Assembly (NCBI GenBank): GCA_035552155.1
Contig: DASZLX010000010.1
Location: 1 to 64,000 of the forward strand
Source: DASXHY01 sp035552155
Lineage (GTDB): Bacteria; Verrucomicrobiota; Verrucomicrobiia; Limisphaerales; DASXHY01
Direction: 5' to 3'
Length of the DNA: 64,000 bases
The notes beneath the pieces were generated by a model. The model ran no database searches, was not told the origin of the DNA, and saw only the letters and a program-made list of their open reading frames with translations. Within the stretch, counting starts at the first letter, position 1, and each line of letters begins with the position of its first letter. The position numbers were made by a program, and so were the translations under genes. Positions 50,700-60,004 of this stretch are shown here, piece by piece.

Positions 50700-52192
50700 G
50701 ACGCCCTCCTCAGCCAGTCGAACAACGGCGAATCAAAGCTCGGGATGATCACGTCGAGCAAAAGACGCGGCCACAAACCAATCAGCAGCGATACAGCGAT
50801 CAGCAGCACCGCGCCCAATCTTTCCGGGATCGAAATCGGCGGAAGCGGCTCGTGCGAATGCTCCGCCTCCGTTTCGGCCTCGCCAAAGAATGCTTTTTGC
50901 AAAACCCGCAGCGTGTAAGCGACGCCAATCAGGATGCCAATCCCAGTCAAAATCGCGAACGTCGGAAACGCCTGCCACGCGCCGATAATCACCTGGAACT
51001 CGGCGGCAAATCCGCTGAAGCCGGGCAACCCCATGGAAGCGATGCTCGCGATGACGAATGTTACGGCCGCAAAGGGGATTGCCTGGCTCAGGCCCAGCGA
51101 TTGCAGAATGTCCAGGTCCCGCGTGTGTGTCCGGTCGTAAACCATTCGCCCCACGACTGCAAACAGCAGGCCGGCGATGATTCCGTGCGAGAACATTTGC
51201 AGGACGGCGCCGCTCAGGCCGATGGCGTTCAAAGTCATCAAGCCCAGCAGCACGAATCCCATGTGGCTGACGCTGGAATAGCCGATGACGAATTTGAAAT
51301 CCTTTTGCACCAGCGCGACGGTGGCGCCATAAATGATTCCAATCACCGCCAGGATGGCGAAGAAGTTTTGCCAGGCCGCCAGGCCGTCCGGAAATAATGT
51401 CATTGCCACACGCAGGCAGCCGTAGGCGCCGAGTTTCATCACCACCCCCGCGAGCAGCATCGAAGCCGCGGTGGGCGCGGCCACGTGGCCGGTCGGCGCC
51501 CAGGTGTGAAACGGCCACAGGCCGGCCAGGATCGCGAAACCGATGAACACCAGCGGGAAGGCCCACAGTTGGAAACTGTGCGGGAATGGATACTTCGCCA
51601 ACTCAAACACGCTGAATGAATGCGCGCCGGAGATGACGTAAGCCGCGATCAAACCGACCAGCACCATGGCGCTGCCGATGAAGGAATAGAGCGCCAGTTT
51701 CATCGCGCCGTAGTCACGCCGCGTCGAACCCCAGATCGCGATGATGAAATATTTTGGCACGATGGCGATTTCGTAAAAAACGAACAGCAGGAACAAATCG
51801 AAGCTGAGGAACACGCCGTAAACCCCGCCGATGAGAGCCAGGTAGAACGCGAAAAATTCTTTAGTGCGATGCTCGATGTTCCACGAGAAAAGAATCCCCG
51901 CCACGCCTGCCAGCCCGGTCAGCAATACCAGCGTAAGACTGACGCCGTCTGCCGCGAGGTGATATTGAATGCCCAGTGAGGGAATCCAGGAGGCGTCGGC
52001 GATGGTGACAATTTTTCCCGCGCCGGGAACAGCGATGGCAGATTTATATTGGACCACGCCCGCGATGCCGATGACCAGTCCCGCGAGCGCCGTCAGCAAC
52101 GCGATCGCGCGCGCCGCCGCGGCGTTGCCCTTCGGCAGGAGCATCAGCACCAGCACGCCCAGGAATGAAATGTAAATGGTCCAGGCGAGCAT
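50696..52192 (-). CDS. nuoM2: second NuoM-type antiporter subunit (NuoM2)
   Basis: From ATG 52192 (2 nt after the stop of the first nuoM) this is 498 residues. A longer upstream frame reads out-of-frame nuoM sequence and is rejected. It keeps the conserved TM5 Glu (LFLLFVFYEIAIVPKYFIIA), the TM7 region (PLVFIGFAILAGLWPFHTWAPTGH) and the TM8 block (GYSSVSHMGFVLLGLM). It is a complete, apparently functional NuoM. It is not identical to its tandem neighbour. The presence of two NuoMs gives four antiporter-like subunits (L, M, M, N), as in the 2M-type complex I described for Nitrospira. Confidence 0.92.
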   Translation of the reverse strand: MLAWTIYISFLGVLVLMLLPKGNAAAARAIALLTALAGLVIGIAGVVQYKSAIAVPGAGKIVTIADASWIPSLGIQYHLAADGVSLTLVLLTGLAGVAGILFSWNIEHRTKEFFAFYLALIGGVYGVFLSFDLFLLFVFYEIAIVPKYFIIAIWGSTRRDYGAMKLALYSFIGSAMVLVGLIAAYVISGAHSFSVFELAKYPFPHSFQLWAFPLVFIGFAILAGLWPFHTWAPTGHVAAPTAASMLLAGVVMKLGAYGCLRVAMTLFPDGLAAWQNFFAILAVIGIIYGATVALVQKDFKFVIGYSSVSHMGFVLLGLMTLNAIGLSGAVLQMFSHGIIAGLLFAVVGRMVYDRTHTRDLDILQSLGLSQAIPFAAVTFVIASIASMGLPGFSGFAAEFQVIIGAWQAFPTFAILTGIGILIGVAYTLRVLQKAFFGEAETEAEHSHEPLPPISIPERLGAVLLIAVSLLIGLWPRLLLDVIIPSFDSPLFDWLRRAS

Positions 52193-52194
52193 GG

Positions 52195-53775
52195 TCAGAA
52201 CGGCAATTGTTTCACCATTTCGGTAATGGTGTGGTTGATGCCTCCCAGCACGAGTTGCGGATAGATGCCCAACACGAACATCAACGCGATGGGCACAGCC
52301 AACATCGCGCGCTCGCCCAGGGTCAGGTCGGGAAAGGCCGCCCACTTGGAGTTCAGTGGACCGTTAAAGACGCGTTGCAAAATCGTAAGAATGAAAATCG
52401 CCGTGACCAGCAGGCCGATGACCGATAGCGACGCCGGCCACGTCGCCAGCGGAAACACGCCCTTGAAAATCAGGAATTCGCCGACGAAACCATTTAATCC
52501 CGGCAATCCGAGCGACGAGAACAACGCAATGCCCATCATTCCGCAAAACACAGGCGCAACTTTCCGGAGCCCGCCGAAGTCGTGGAGCCCGCGCAAGCCC
52601 CCGCTGCGTTGCTCAAGCAAAGCCACGAACCAGAATAGTGTCGCCGCGGTCAAACCGTGATTGAACATCTGGAGCAGAATGCCGCTCATCGCCGCAGCTT
52701 TCTCCGTTGCGGGAGCCGCCAGTCCCGAGCCGGAGGTCGCCACCGCAAAAATGGCGAGGAGGCAGTAACCGAGGTGGTTGATGGACGAGTAGGCGAAGAT
52801 GCGTTTCAAATCCCTTTGCGCGAAAGCGGCGCTCGCTGAAAAAATAATCGTGACGACCGCCAGCACAAGCAGCGGCGTGCGCAGGGCCTGCATCTGATAT
52901 GGAAAAATCGGCAGCAGGATGCGCAAAAAACCGTAAACGCCCATTTTCGACATCACGCCGGTGAGCAGCATCGTCGTGCCGCTGGGCGCTTCTGTGTAAG
53001 TGGATGGCAGCCAGGTGTGGAACGGCATCAACGGCACCTTGACCGCGAACCCGAGCAGCGCGCCCAGGAAAATAAGCTCCGTCATCGCCGAAGCGGTGAA
53101 CGCGTGGCCAAAAAGATGAAAACCGAGATTCATCGCCACTCCGGCCCGGATTCCATCGACCCGACCCAGATCGGCCAGCGCGGTAAAATCAAAAATGCCG
53201 GGATTTGCGCCATCTTTTGTCGCCAGGAAAACCCCCAGGAACGCCAGCAGCAGCGCGATGCTTCCGACCATGGTATAAACGAAAAATTGCGTCGCTGCCG
53301 CCGCGCGTTGCGGGCCGCCCCAAAGCCGCACGAGAAAAAAGGCCGGCACAAGGCTCAGTTCCCAGAACAGAAACCAATGCAGGAAATTCAACGCGGTGAA
53401 CGTGCCGAACAGTCCGGATTGCAGGAACAGCACCAGCGAGAAATAAAGGTGCGGGCGGTCTTCATTGCGCCAGGATGCCAGGATGGCCATTGGCGTAATC
53501 ACAGCGGTCAGCAGGACCATCAGCAGCCCCAAGCCATCCACCGCCACGCGATACTCCGCGCCGAGCGCCGGAATCCAGGCGTGGCGCTCTTCAAATTGAA
53601 AGCCGCCGGCGGAAGCATCGAAACATTTCCACATCCCCAACGCCAAGGCGAGCGAGAGGAGGCTCATGCCCATGGCCAGCCAGCGCGCGACCGCCTTATT
53701 GTCGCTGCCGGCGAGAATGATTGCGCCGATGAGGGGAACGAAGGTCAGGACGGTGATGAGTGGAAAATGGCTCAT
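52195..53775 (-). CDS. nuoM: NADH-quinone oxidoreductase subunit M (NuoM1)
   Basis: From ATG 53775 (4 nt ATGA overlap with nuoL) the protein has 526 residues. A GTG 12 nt earlier is less likely. The TM5 Glu block is FLHWFLFWELSLVPAFFLVR. The TM7-8 region shows VKVPLMPFHTWLPSTYTEAP and AYSSINHLGYCLLAIF. These are the proton-translocating residues of the family. It would sit between NuoL and the second NuoM in the membrane arm. Confidence 0.95.
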   Translation of the reverse strand: MSHFPLITVLTFVPLIGAIILAGSDNKAVARWLAMGMSLLSLALALGMWKCFDASAGGFQFEERHAWIPALGAEYRVAVDGLGLLMVLLTAVITPMAILASWRNEDRPHLYFSLVLFLQSGLFGTFTALNFLHWFLFWELSLVPAFFLVRLWGGPQRAAAATQFFVYTMVGSIALLLAFLGVFLATKDGANPGIFDFTALADLGRVDGIRAGVAMNLGFHLFGHAFTASAMTELIFLGALLGFAVKVPLMPFHTWLPSTYTEAPSGTTMLLTGVMSKMGVYGFLRILLPIFPYQMQALRTPLLVLAVVTIIFSASAAFAQRDLKRIFAYSSINHLGYCLLAIFAVATSGSGLAAPATEKAAAMSGILLQMFNHGLTAATLFWFVALLEQRSGGLRGLHDFGGLRKVAPVFCGMMGIALFSSLGLPGLNGFVGEFLIFKGVFPLATWPASLSVIGLLVTAIFILTILQRVFNGPLNSKWAAFPDLTLGERAMLAVPIALMFVLGIYPQLVLGGINHTITEMVKQLPF

Positions 53776-55859
53776 GACGGGCGACACCCCCAGATCAAGA
53801 GCAATGCCAGCGCGGCCAAGGCAATTCCGATTACGCGCAAATAATTTTGCACGCGCCCGTTTTGCAGGCGCGACAGAATTTTACCCCCGGACGCCACGCC
53901 CTTGCAGCCTTCATCGAAACCGAGATTCACGACGAAGTCGTCGCAGCAGCGGTTCACCCACGAAAGGCCGATGACGACATACGACACCAATTGCACTGCG
54001 CCGTTCCAAATCCAGAAATCCAGCCAATCGCACGCGCGCGCGAACCAGGCGTTGAAGGCAATCACCGTGTGCCCGTAAATTTCATCGACGTAATATTTAT
54101 GCCGCAGCAGCGCGAAGATGTCCGGGCGCAGTTCCTGGAGCGGGTCGGGCTGCTCGGATTGCTGCAATGGTTTCCGGCCGTAAAACCACCAGCCCAGGCC
54201 CATGCCGAGAAAGACGATCAGGCTGGAAGCGACCATGAGCGAAATGACGGCGGGATTGAAACCTTCCACTTCGGCGCCCAGAAATTTTTGAAACCACGGC
54301 CAGGCCGGCGTGCCGAGGAAGCCCAGCAAAATCGAACACGCGGCGAGAATAACCAGCGGAATGGTCATGCTCGACGGGCTTTCGTGCGGGTCGCCGGACA
54401 ATTCCGCGTGCGGATGTTCCTTCACCGAAACGCCCGCGTGTTCCACCGTGCGCCGCTCCGAAGCAGTCGTTCTCCCGAGGTGCAAGCGGCAGTCTCCGAA
54501 GAACACGTAAAACACCTGCCGCGTCATGTAAAAAGCCGTCAACAGCGCGCCGGCGGCTCCCAAATAAAATGGAATGTGCGAAACCGGCCAGCCGTGTGCC
54601 GCGTGAAGAATTTCGTCCTTGCTCCAAAATCCGGAGAACAACAACGGAAAACCGCACAGTGCCAGCATGCCGACGGCATACGTGAGGAAAGTGATCGGCA
54701 TGAATTTGCGCAGCCCGCCCATCCGGCAAATGTCCTGTTCTTCGTGGCAGCCGTGAATCACCGAGCCCGCGCCCATGAACAACAGCGCTTTGAAAAAGGC
54801 GTGCGTGATAAGGTGGAACATTCCGACTGCCACGCCCCCGACGCCAAGGCCCATCATCATGTAACCGAGTTGCGAAACCGTGGAGTAAGCGAGGATGCGT
54901 TTGATATCATCCTGCGCCACGGCAATGCTCGCCGCAAAAATCGCGGTGATCGCACCAATCCACGTGACGACCTGCAGGGAATGCCCGTCTCCCGCGCTCA
55001 TCAGCGGATAAACGCGCGCCACGAGGAACACACCTGCCGCGACCATCGTGGCTGCGTGAATCAGCGCACTGACTGGCGTGGGACCTTCCATAGCGTCCGG
55101 CAGCCACACATGCAACGGCACCTGGCCGGATTTGCCGACTGCGCCCGCAAAAATCAGCAGGCCGATGCCAGTTGAAACTGCCATGCCGATGCTCGTGGTG
55201 TGCGCGACCAATGCGCTCAGTGAAGATTGTTCCAGGCAGCCGCCGCCGTTGTTGTAGAAGAGCAGCGTGCCGCTCTGAGAATAAAGCCACACCATTCCGA
55301 GCAGCAGCGCCACATCGCCTATGCGCGTGGTGATGAACGCTTTTTTCGCCGCCGCTGCCGCCGCTGGTTTGTGATACCAAAAACCAATGAGCAAATAAGA
55401 GGTGAGTCCGACCAATTCCCAGCAGATGAACAGGAGCAACAGGCTATTTGCAATGACTACGCCGAGCATCGCGCCGGCGAAGAGCGAGAGGAACGTGAAA
55501 AATCGCATGAAGTTTTCGTCATGCGACATGTAGCCGGTGCTGTAGATGAAGATGAGCGTTCCGACGAAGGTGACCATCACGAGCATCACCGCCGTGAGCG
55601 GATCGAGCACCCAGCCGAGTTGGACCCACTGGTCGCCAAATTGAAACCAGTTGAAGTTGAAAACCTGTCGCGCTTCCTCGCCGTGATGACCCAGCGTCTG
55701 GCTAAACGCGCAGAGTGAAAGCAAAAACGAAATGACCATCGACCCAATGGCCAGCGACGCCGACGGCACCCGGCATCGGCGGGGCATAAGCGCGCTCAAC
55801 CCCGCCGCCAACATGGGCAGCGCGGGAATCAGCCAGAGATATTTGATGATCCAGGGCAT
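53772..55859 (-). CDS. nuoL: NADH-quinone oxidoreductase subunit L
   Basis: This 695-residue protein is clearly longer than E. coli NuoL (613). It carries LLFICWELVGLTSYLLIGFW (TM5 Glu), GKSGQVPLHVWLPDAMEGP and YSTVSQLGYMMMGLG. The C-terminal part contains a His/Ser/Pro-rich loop (about 470-500) before the lateral-helix region (DIFALLRHKYYVDEIYGHTV, about 580-600) and a final membrane helix. As the distal pump, NuoL carries the piston-like helix that spans the antiporter subunits. Extra length fits an arm with one more subunit, but this is inference. It starts 1 nt after nuoK. Confidence 0.95.
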   Translation of the reverse strand: MPWIIKYLWLIPALPMLAAGLSALMPRRCRVPSASLAIGSMVISFLLSLCAFSQTLGHHGEEARQVFNFNWFQFGDQWVQLGWVLDPLTAVMLVMVTFVGTLIFIYSTGYMSHDENFMRFFTFLSLFAGAMLGVVIANSLLLLFICWELVGLTSYLLIGFWYHKPAAAAAAKKAFITTRIGDVALLLGMVWLYSQSGTLLFYNNGGGCLEQSSLSALVAHTTSIGMAVSTGIGLLIFAGAVGKSGQVPLHVWLPDAMEGPTPVSALIHAATMVAAGVFLVARVYPLMSAGDGHSLQVVTWIGAITAIFAASIAVAQDDIKRILAYSTVSQLGYMMMGLGVGGVAVGMFHLITHAFFKALLFMGAGSVIHGCHEEQDICRMGGLRKFMPITFLTYAVGMLALCGFPLLFSGFWSKDEILHAAHGWPVSHIPFYLGAAGALLTAFYMTRQVFYVFFGDCRLHLGRTTASERRTVEHAGVSVKEHPHAELSGDPHESPSSMTIPLVILAACSILLGFLGTPAWPWFQKFLGAEVEGFNPAVISLMVASSLIVFLGMGLGWWFYGRKPLQQSEQPDPLQELRPDIFALLRHKYYVDEIYGHTVIAFNAWFARACDWLDFWIWNGAVQLVSYVVIGLSWVNRCCDDFVVNLGFDEGCKGVASGGKILSRLQNGRVQNYLRVIGIALAALALLLIWGCRPS

Positions 55860-55860
55860 T

Positions 55861-56172
55861 TTATCCCTTTAACGAATTCATTTCGTCCACGTTTGTGGTT
55901 TTGTAATGGCGGTAAATCGCGATGATGAGCGCCAGGCCCACGGCGGCTTCGGCGGCGGCTACGACTATTGAGAAAATGACGAACATGATTCCCGTCAAAG
56001 CCTCCGGGTGTTCGCTGAATCGCCAGAAGGCGATGAAATTCAGGTTCGCCGCGTTCAGCATCAATTCGATGCCGATGAGCACGATGATGGCATTGCGCCG
56101 CGTCAACGCGCCGGCGAGGCCGATGGCGAAGAGAAATGCGCTGAGGATGAGATAGGCTGCGAGAGGAGTCAT
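55861..56172 (-). CDS. nuoK: NADH-quinone oxidoreductase subunit K
   Basis: From ATG 56172 this gives the normal 103 residues (MTPLAAYLILSAFLFAIGLA). The upstream five codons are repeat-derived. It has three transmembrane helices with the conserved Glu in IVLIGIELMLNAANLNFIAF and a second acidic site in FSIVVAAAEAAVGLALII. It is part of the proton channel next to NuoN. An inverted repeat of the CCAAA family lies directly upstream. Confidence 0.96.
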   Translation of the reverse strand: MTPLAAYLILSAFLFAIGLAGALTRRNAIIVLIGIELMLNAANLNFIAFWRFSEHPEALTGIMFVIFSIVVAAAEAAVGLALIIAIYRHYKTTNVDEMNSLKG

Positions 56173-56180
56173 CGGTGAAA

Positions 56181-56313
56181 CCTCCAAATTTCAAGCTCCA
56201 AGCTCCAGAGAAAATCCAAATTCCAAACGCCAAGACCAAGGCTCCCGCACGACAGTCCCCTTGGAATTTGAAGTTTGGAACTTCTCTGGATGTTGGAGGT
56301 TGGATCTTGGCGC
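56181..56313. repeat. CCAAA-type imperfect palindrome, copy B (nuoJ-nuoK junction)
   Basis: The left arm (about 56181-56240: CTCCAAATTTCAAGCTCC and related units) faces a complementary right arm (about 56260-56312: TTGGAATTTGAAGTTTGG and TGTTGGAGGTTGGATCTTGG). It fills the gap between nuoJ and nuoK and would form a long hairpin in the nuo mRNA. Confidence 0.75.
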
Positions 56314-56314
56314 T

Positions 56315-56809
56315 TCATTTTTTCTCCTCTTTCATGGCGATGATTACGGCGCCGATCAGCGCGGCGGTGAGCAGCAAACCGACGACTTCCAGCGGCAATA
56401 CAAATTTGTTCATCAATGCGTCGCCGATTTGTTGAACGGTGACAGTCGGCGGCGACGGTATTTCGCGGCGGATGACCGAACTTTTGGCAATCGCGTATAC
56501 TAAAACGCCGAGCACTGCGACGGTCACGACGATGCCCGCCAGCCAGCCAGAAGAGACCGCGGGTTGCTGCGGCGGTTCGCTGCCGCGGGTCAGCAGGATT
56601 GCGAATACGATCAAAATCGCGACGGCACCGACATACACCAGCACTTGAGTAAAGCCGACGAATTGCGCGCCCAGTTGCAGATACGCCGCCGCGAGCCCCG
56701 CAAATGCGATCGTCAGCGCCAGCGCGCAGTGGACCAGGTTGCGCAGGCTCATCGCCGCCACGCCGGCGGCAATGGTCACAATCGCAATGATGGCGAAAAT
56801 AATGTTCAT
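56315..56809 (-). CDS. nuoJ: NADH-quinone oxidoreductase subunit J
   Basis: This 164-residue membrane protein has five predicted helices. The family core is RNLVHCALALTIAFAGLAAA and FVGFTQVLVYVGAVAILIVF, including the conserved Tyr/Gly segment of the TM3 pi-bulge. It links the quinone module to the pumps. It overlaps the nuoH stop by one base. Confidence 0.94.
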   Translation of the reverse strand: MNIIFAIIAIVTIAAGVAAMSLRNLVHCALALTIAFAGLAAAYLQLGAQFVGFTQVLVYVGAVAILIVFAILLTRGSEPPQQPAVSSGWLAGIVVTVAVLGVLVYAIAKSSVIRREIPSPPTVTVQQIGDALMNKFVLPLEVVGLLLTAALIGAVIIAMKEEKK

Positions 56810-57987
56810 TATTCGGCGAAGCGATAGGTGCGCTTTTCCAGCTTTCGATGTTCCATCAAACCCCGGCCAAGCAGGACGTAGGGCCCGAGGACCAGCGCCG
56901 CGCCGACGAGCCAGCGTTCATATCCGTGCGGCATAAAATGCCAGACACCGGCGGAAACGATGTTGATGAGCGCCATCGGCAACATGAATTTCCAGGCGAA
57001 GTTCATGAGCTGGTCCATTCGCAGGCGCGGCAGCGTGCCGCGAATCCAGATGAATCCCGCAATCAACGTGAGCAGCTTGGCAAAAAACCAGAACCATGAC
57101 GGGAACGCTTCCAAAAATTCGAATGGCGCGTGCCAGCCGCCCAGGAATAGCGTGATGCCCAGGCCGCTGATGGCGAACAGGCCCATGTATTCGCCGAGGA
57201 AAAACAGCGCGAACTTGAAGCCTGAATATTCGATGTAGTAGCCGGCGATGATTTCCGATTCGCCTTCGGGCAAATCAAATGGAGAACGGTTGGTTTCCGC
57301 CGTTGCGGCAACCATGAACAAAACGAATCCGGCCAGGCCCCAGGGCGTGAACACGAACCAGTTCGCCAGGCCGCACGAATGGAAGCCCGCCTGAGCGTCC
57401 ACGATTTTCGGCAAGGAGAGCGAACCGACAATCATGACCACTGTCACTGCCGAGAGAATGAGCGGGATTTCGTAGGAAACCATTTGCGCAATCGCGCGCA
57501 TTGCGCCGAGCAGCGAATATTTATTGCGGCTCGACCATCCCGCCATGAAGACCGAAAGCTCCGTGGCGGCGCCGACGGCAAAGAAAAAGAGCAGGCCCGC
57601 ATCGTAATCCACCAGCACCATGTTTCTCCCTATCGGGAGGACTGCAAACAGGAGGAATGCCGGGACCACTGTCATCAGTGGCGCGAAAAAGTGAACGATT
57701 TTGTCCGCCGCGCGCGGAACCACGTCTTCCTTGATCAGGGCTTTTATTCCGTCCGCGGCCGGTTGCAAAAAACCAAACGGCCCGACGCGATTGGGGCCGT
57801 AACGATTTTGAATGCGCCCCAGCCCTTTGCGTTCCAGGACAGTCGTGATCGCAAACAGAGACGCGAAGACGCCAATGATCCCGGCGATGGAGATCACCGC
57901 CGAAACTGCCGGCTGCCAGGCGGCGGGCGCCAACCCGGCGAGCAGGTGATTCAGCGTTACAAAAATCTGGTCGAGTGAGTCGGCCAT
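56809..57987 (-). CDS. nuoH: NADH-quinone oxidoreductase subunit H
   Basis: This 392-residue subunit forms the floor of the quinone site. Diagnostic strings are ERKGLGRIQNRYGPNRVGPF (about residues 50-69), ADGIKALIKEDVVP, SPFDLPEGESEIIAGYYIEY and PRLRMDQLMNFAWKFMLPM. The gene sits after nuoI instead of before it, as in I-H ordered operons. The reading frame is intact and the gene starts with ATG. Confidence 0.96.
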   Translation of the reverse strand: MADSLDQIFVTLNHLLAGLAPAAWQPAVSAVISIAGIIGVFASLFAITTVLERKGLGRIQNRYGPNRVGPFGFLQPAADGIKALIKEDVVPRAADKIVHFFAPLMTVVPAFLLFAVLPIGRNMVLVDYDAGLLFFFAVGAATELSVFMAGWSSRNKYSLLGAMRAIAQMVSYEIPLILSAVTVVMIVGSLSLPKIVDAQAGFHSCGLANWFVFTPWGLAGFVLFMVAATAETNRSPFDLPEGESEIIAGYYIEYSGFKFALFFLGEYMGLFAISGLGITLFLGGWHAPFEFLEAFPSWFWFFAKLLTLIAGFIWIRGTLPRLRMDQLMNFAWKFMLPMALINIVSAGVWHFMPHGYERWLVGAALVLGPYVLLGRGLMEHRKLEKRTYRFAE

Positions 57988-58041
57988 TTAAAGTTCGTCA
58001 GGCTTCCAGCCTGATTCTGAGAATGCAATTCGTTTTTGAAA

Positions 58042-58671
58042 TCATTTGGCCGGAGCGGATGGGGCGACAGGCGGGGTTGCAGCTTTCGCTTTGGCTTCGG
58101 CGGCTGCCCTGGCTTTCGCTTCGGCGTCCGCTTTCGCCTTGGCCTCGGCTTTCGCTTTTTCCGCCGCGAGGCGGCCGTCCACTTCATCCGCTTCCGTCGG
58201 ATGAATCTTGTGATAATGGCTGTTTGATTTCGCCAACTGGTGTTTGTCCACCAGTAATGCGCCGAAACGGTCGCTCGTGCTCAACTCGAAATCCGTGTCC
58301 ATCTTGATGGCGTCGAACGGGCAAACCTCCACGCAAATCTGGCAGCTCATGCAGACGGACAGGTCGATATCGAACGTCGCCGGATAAAGCTGTGGTTTGC
58401 CGATGTAATCCGGTTTCTTGTCCTTGCTTTTCTCGATGTAAATGCACTTGGGCGGGCACTCCTTTTCGCAAATCTGGCAGGCCACGCAACGCAAACCAGC
58501 CATGGGGTCGTTGCCGTCGAACACCAAAAAGGGAAATTGCCGCACTGCCTCCGCCAGGGGTTGGCGTTCTTCCGGATACTGAATGGTCGTCAACCGCTCC
58601 TCGGACACGTAACTGCCGAGGAAATTTCGGGCGGTGACCGCCATGCCTTTGATGATGCCTTCGCCTAACAT
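58042..58671 (-). CDS. nuoI: NADH-quinone oxidoreductase subunit I with Ala/Lys-rich tail
   Basis: From ATG 58671 the protein has 209 residues. It has two [4Fe-4S] ferredoxin motifs: C62, C65, C68, C72 (CVACQICEKECP) and C107, C110, C113, C117 (CMSCQICVEVCPF). These hold clusters N6a and N6b, which connect the electron-input module to NuoB. The last 45 residues are a highly charged Ala/Lys/Glu repeat (AEAKAKADAEAKARAAAEAK) that is not part of the family core. It could be a flexible docking tail. Confidence 0.95.
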   Translation of the reverse strand: MLGEGIIKGMAVTARNFLGSYVSEERLTTIQYPEERQPLAEAVRQFPFLVFDGNDPMAGLRCVACQICEKECPPKCIYIEKSKDKKPDYIGKPQLYPATFDIDLSVCMSCQICVEVCPFDAIKMDTDFELSTSDRFGALLVDKHQLAKSNSHYHKIHPTEADEVDGRLAAEKAKAEAKAKADAEAKARAAAEAKAKAATPPVAPSAPAK

Positions 58672-58679
58672 AACAGTGA

Positions 58680-58792
58680 GTCCAAAGCCCAAAGTCTAAA
58701 GTCCAAGGTCCAAAGCCGAAGGTCAAAAGTCCGTTCCACGTTTGGAGCAATCCACGCCTGACCTTGGGCTTTGGACTTTGGACCTTGGACTT
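58680..58792. repeat. CCAAA-type imperfect palindrome, copy C (nuoD-nuoI junction)
   Basis: The left arm (about 58680-58733: TCCAAAGCCCAAAGTCTAAA and further units) and the right arm (about 58760-58792: CCTTGGGCTTTGGACTTTGG and further) are complementary. It occupies nearly the whole nuoD-nuoI spacer. Confidence 0.8.
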
Positions 58793-60004
58793 TCACCGAT
58801 CCACCTCTCCCAACACGATATCCACGCTGCCGAGAATGATGACCACGTCGGCCACGTTGTGGCCCAGGCACATGTCCTCGAGCACGGTGAGGTTGATGAA
58901 ACTCGGCGGGCGCACGCGGTAGCGATACGGATTCGGTGAGCCGTCGCTGATGAGATAAAATCCGAGCTCGCCCTTGGGCGCTTCGATGCGGCCGTAGGCT
59001 TCGCCCGCTTTGGGACGAAAGCCGCGCAGCTTTGTTTTCGGGTCGATGATTGGGCCGCTGGGAACGGACTTGAGCGCTTGCTGCAAAATGCCGACTGACT
59101 CGCGCATTTCCAATACGCGCATCATGTAACGATCATAAACATCGCCCCGCGCGCCGAGCGGCACGCGAAATTGGAAGCGATCGTAAATCCCGTATTTGTC
59201 CACCTTGCGAAGGTCATAATTGACCCCCACCGCACGCAACAAAGGGCCGGTAATGCTGGCGTTCACGACCAGTTCGCGCGAAAGAATGCCGATGCCCTGC
59301 GTGCGCGCCATCAGGATTTCATTTTCGTTCAGGAGCATTTCGAACTCGTCGAGGAACGCGGGAAATTCATCCACGACTTTTTGCACTTGCTCCAGCCAGC
59401 CGGCCGGGGCGTCGCAGCGGCAACCGCCGAAGCGCATGAAATTGCACATCATTCGCGCGCCGCTGATGGCCTCGAATAAATCAAGGATGCGTTCGCGCTC
59501 GCGAAAGGCATACATGAGCGGCGTGCCCATCGCGCCCATGTCCTGGAGCAGAAAACCGCAGAGCGAGGCGTGATTTTGCAGACGCGTCAACTCGGCGAGG
59601 ATCAGGCGCAAATACTCCGCGCGCTCGGGCACTTGCAGGCCCGCGAGTTTTTCGACCGCGAGCGCGTAGGCCCAATTATTGGTCATCGAACAAAAATAAT
59701 CGAGCCGGTCCGTGTAGGGCATGGAGCCGAGATAAGTGGTGCCCTCGCCGATTTTTTCGTGGTTGCGATGCAGATAGCCAAAAACGGGCTTGAGCTTCAC
59801 GACCTGCTCGCCATCGAGGACGATATCCATCCGGAACACGCCGTGCGTGGACGGATGCTGCGGGCCCATGGAGACTTCAAGCAATTCACCTTCGGCCGAG
59901 CCGCTATCGCTGAGCTTTGGGCGAATCGTGTAGTTGGGCGCGCCCGCGCCTTCCGGAGCAGGGATGGAAGCACCCAAACCGTGTTCAACAGTCGATGCGC
60001 TCAT
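58793..60004 (-). CDS. nuoD: NADH-quinone oxidoreductase subunit D
   Basis: A 403-residue 49 kDa-type subunit. It has SMGPQHPSTHGVFRMDI (quinone-pocket His), YLHRNHEKIGEGTTYLGSMP, YTDRLDYFCSMTNNWAYALA, and the C-terminal MCLGHNVADVVIILGSVDIV. Together with NuoB it forms the quinone-binding cavity. It is translationally coupled to nuoC by a 4 nt overlap. The first 30 residues are a variable extension (SIPAPEGAGAPNYTIRP). Confidence 0.97.
   Translation of the reverse strand: MSASTVEHGLGASIPAPEGAGAPNYTIRPKLSDSGSAEGELLEVSMGPQHPSTHGVFRMDIVLDGEQVVKLKPVFGYLHRNHEKIGEGTTYLGSMPYTDRLDYFCSMTNNWAYALAVEKLAGLQVPERAEYLRLILAELTRLQNHASLCGFLLQDMGAMGTPLMYAFRERERILDLFEAISGARMMCNFMRFGGCRCDAPAGWLEQVQKVVDEFPAFLDEFEMLLNENEILMARTQGIGILSRELVVNASITGPLLRAVGVNYDLRKVDKYGIYDRFQFRVPLGARGDVYDRYMMRVLEMRESVGILQQALKSVPSGPIIDPKTKLRGFRPKAGEAYGRIEAPKGELGFYLISDGSPNPYRYRVRPPSFINLTVLEDMCLGHNVADVVIILGSVDIVLGEVDR

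Noticed and set aside
53847..55175. 442-codon plus-strand frame opposite nuoL
   Set aside because: Antisense to a certain gene, composition dominated by Arg/His/Glu, no domain and no start signal.
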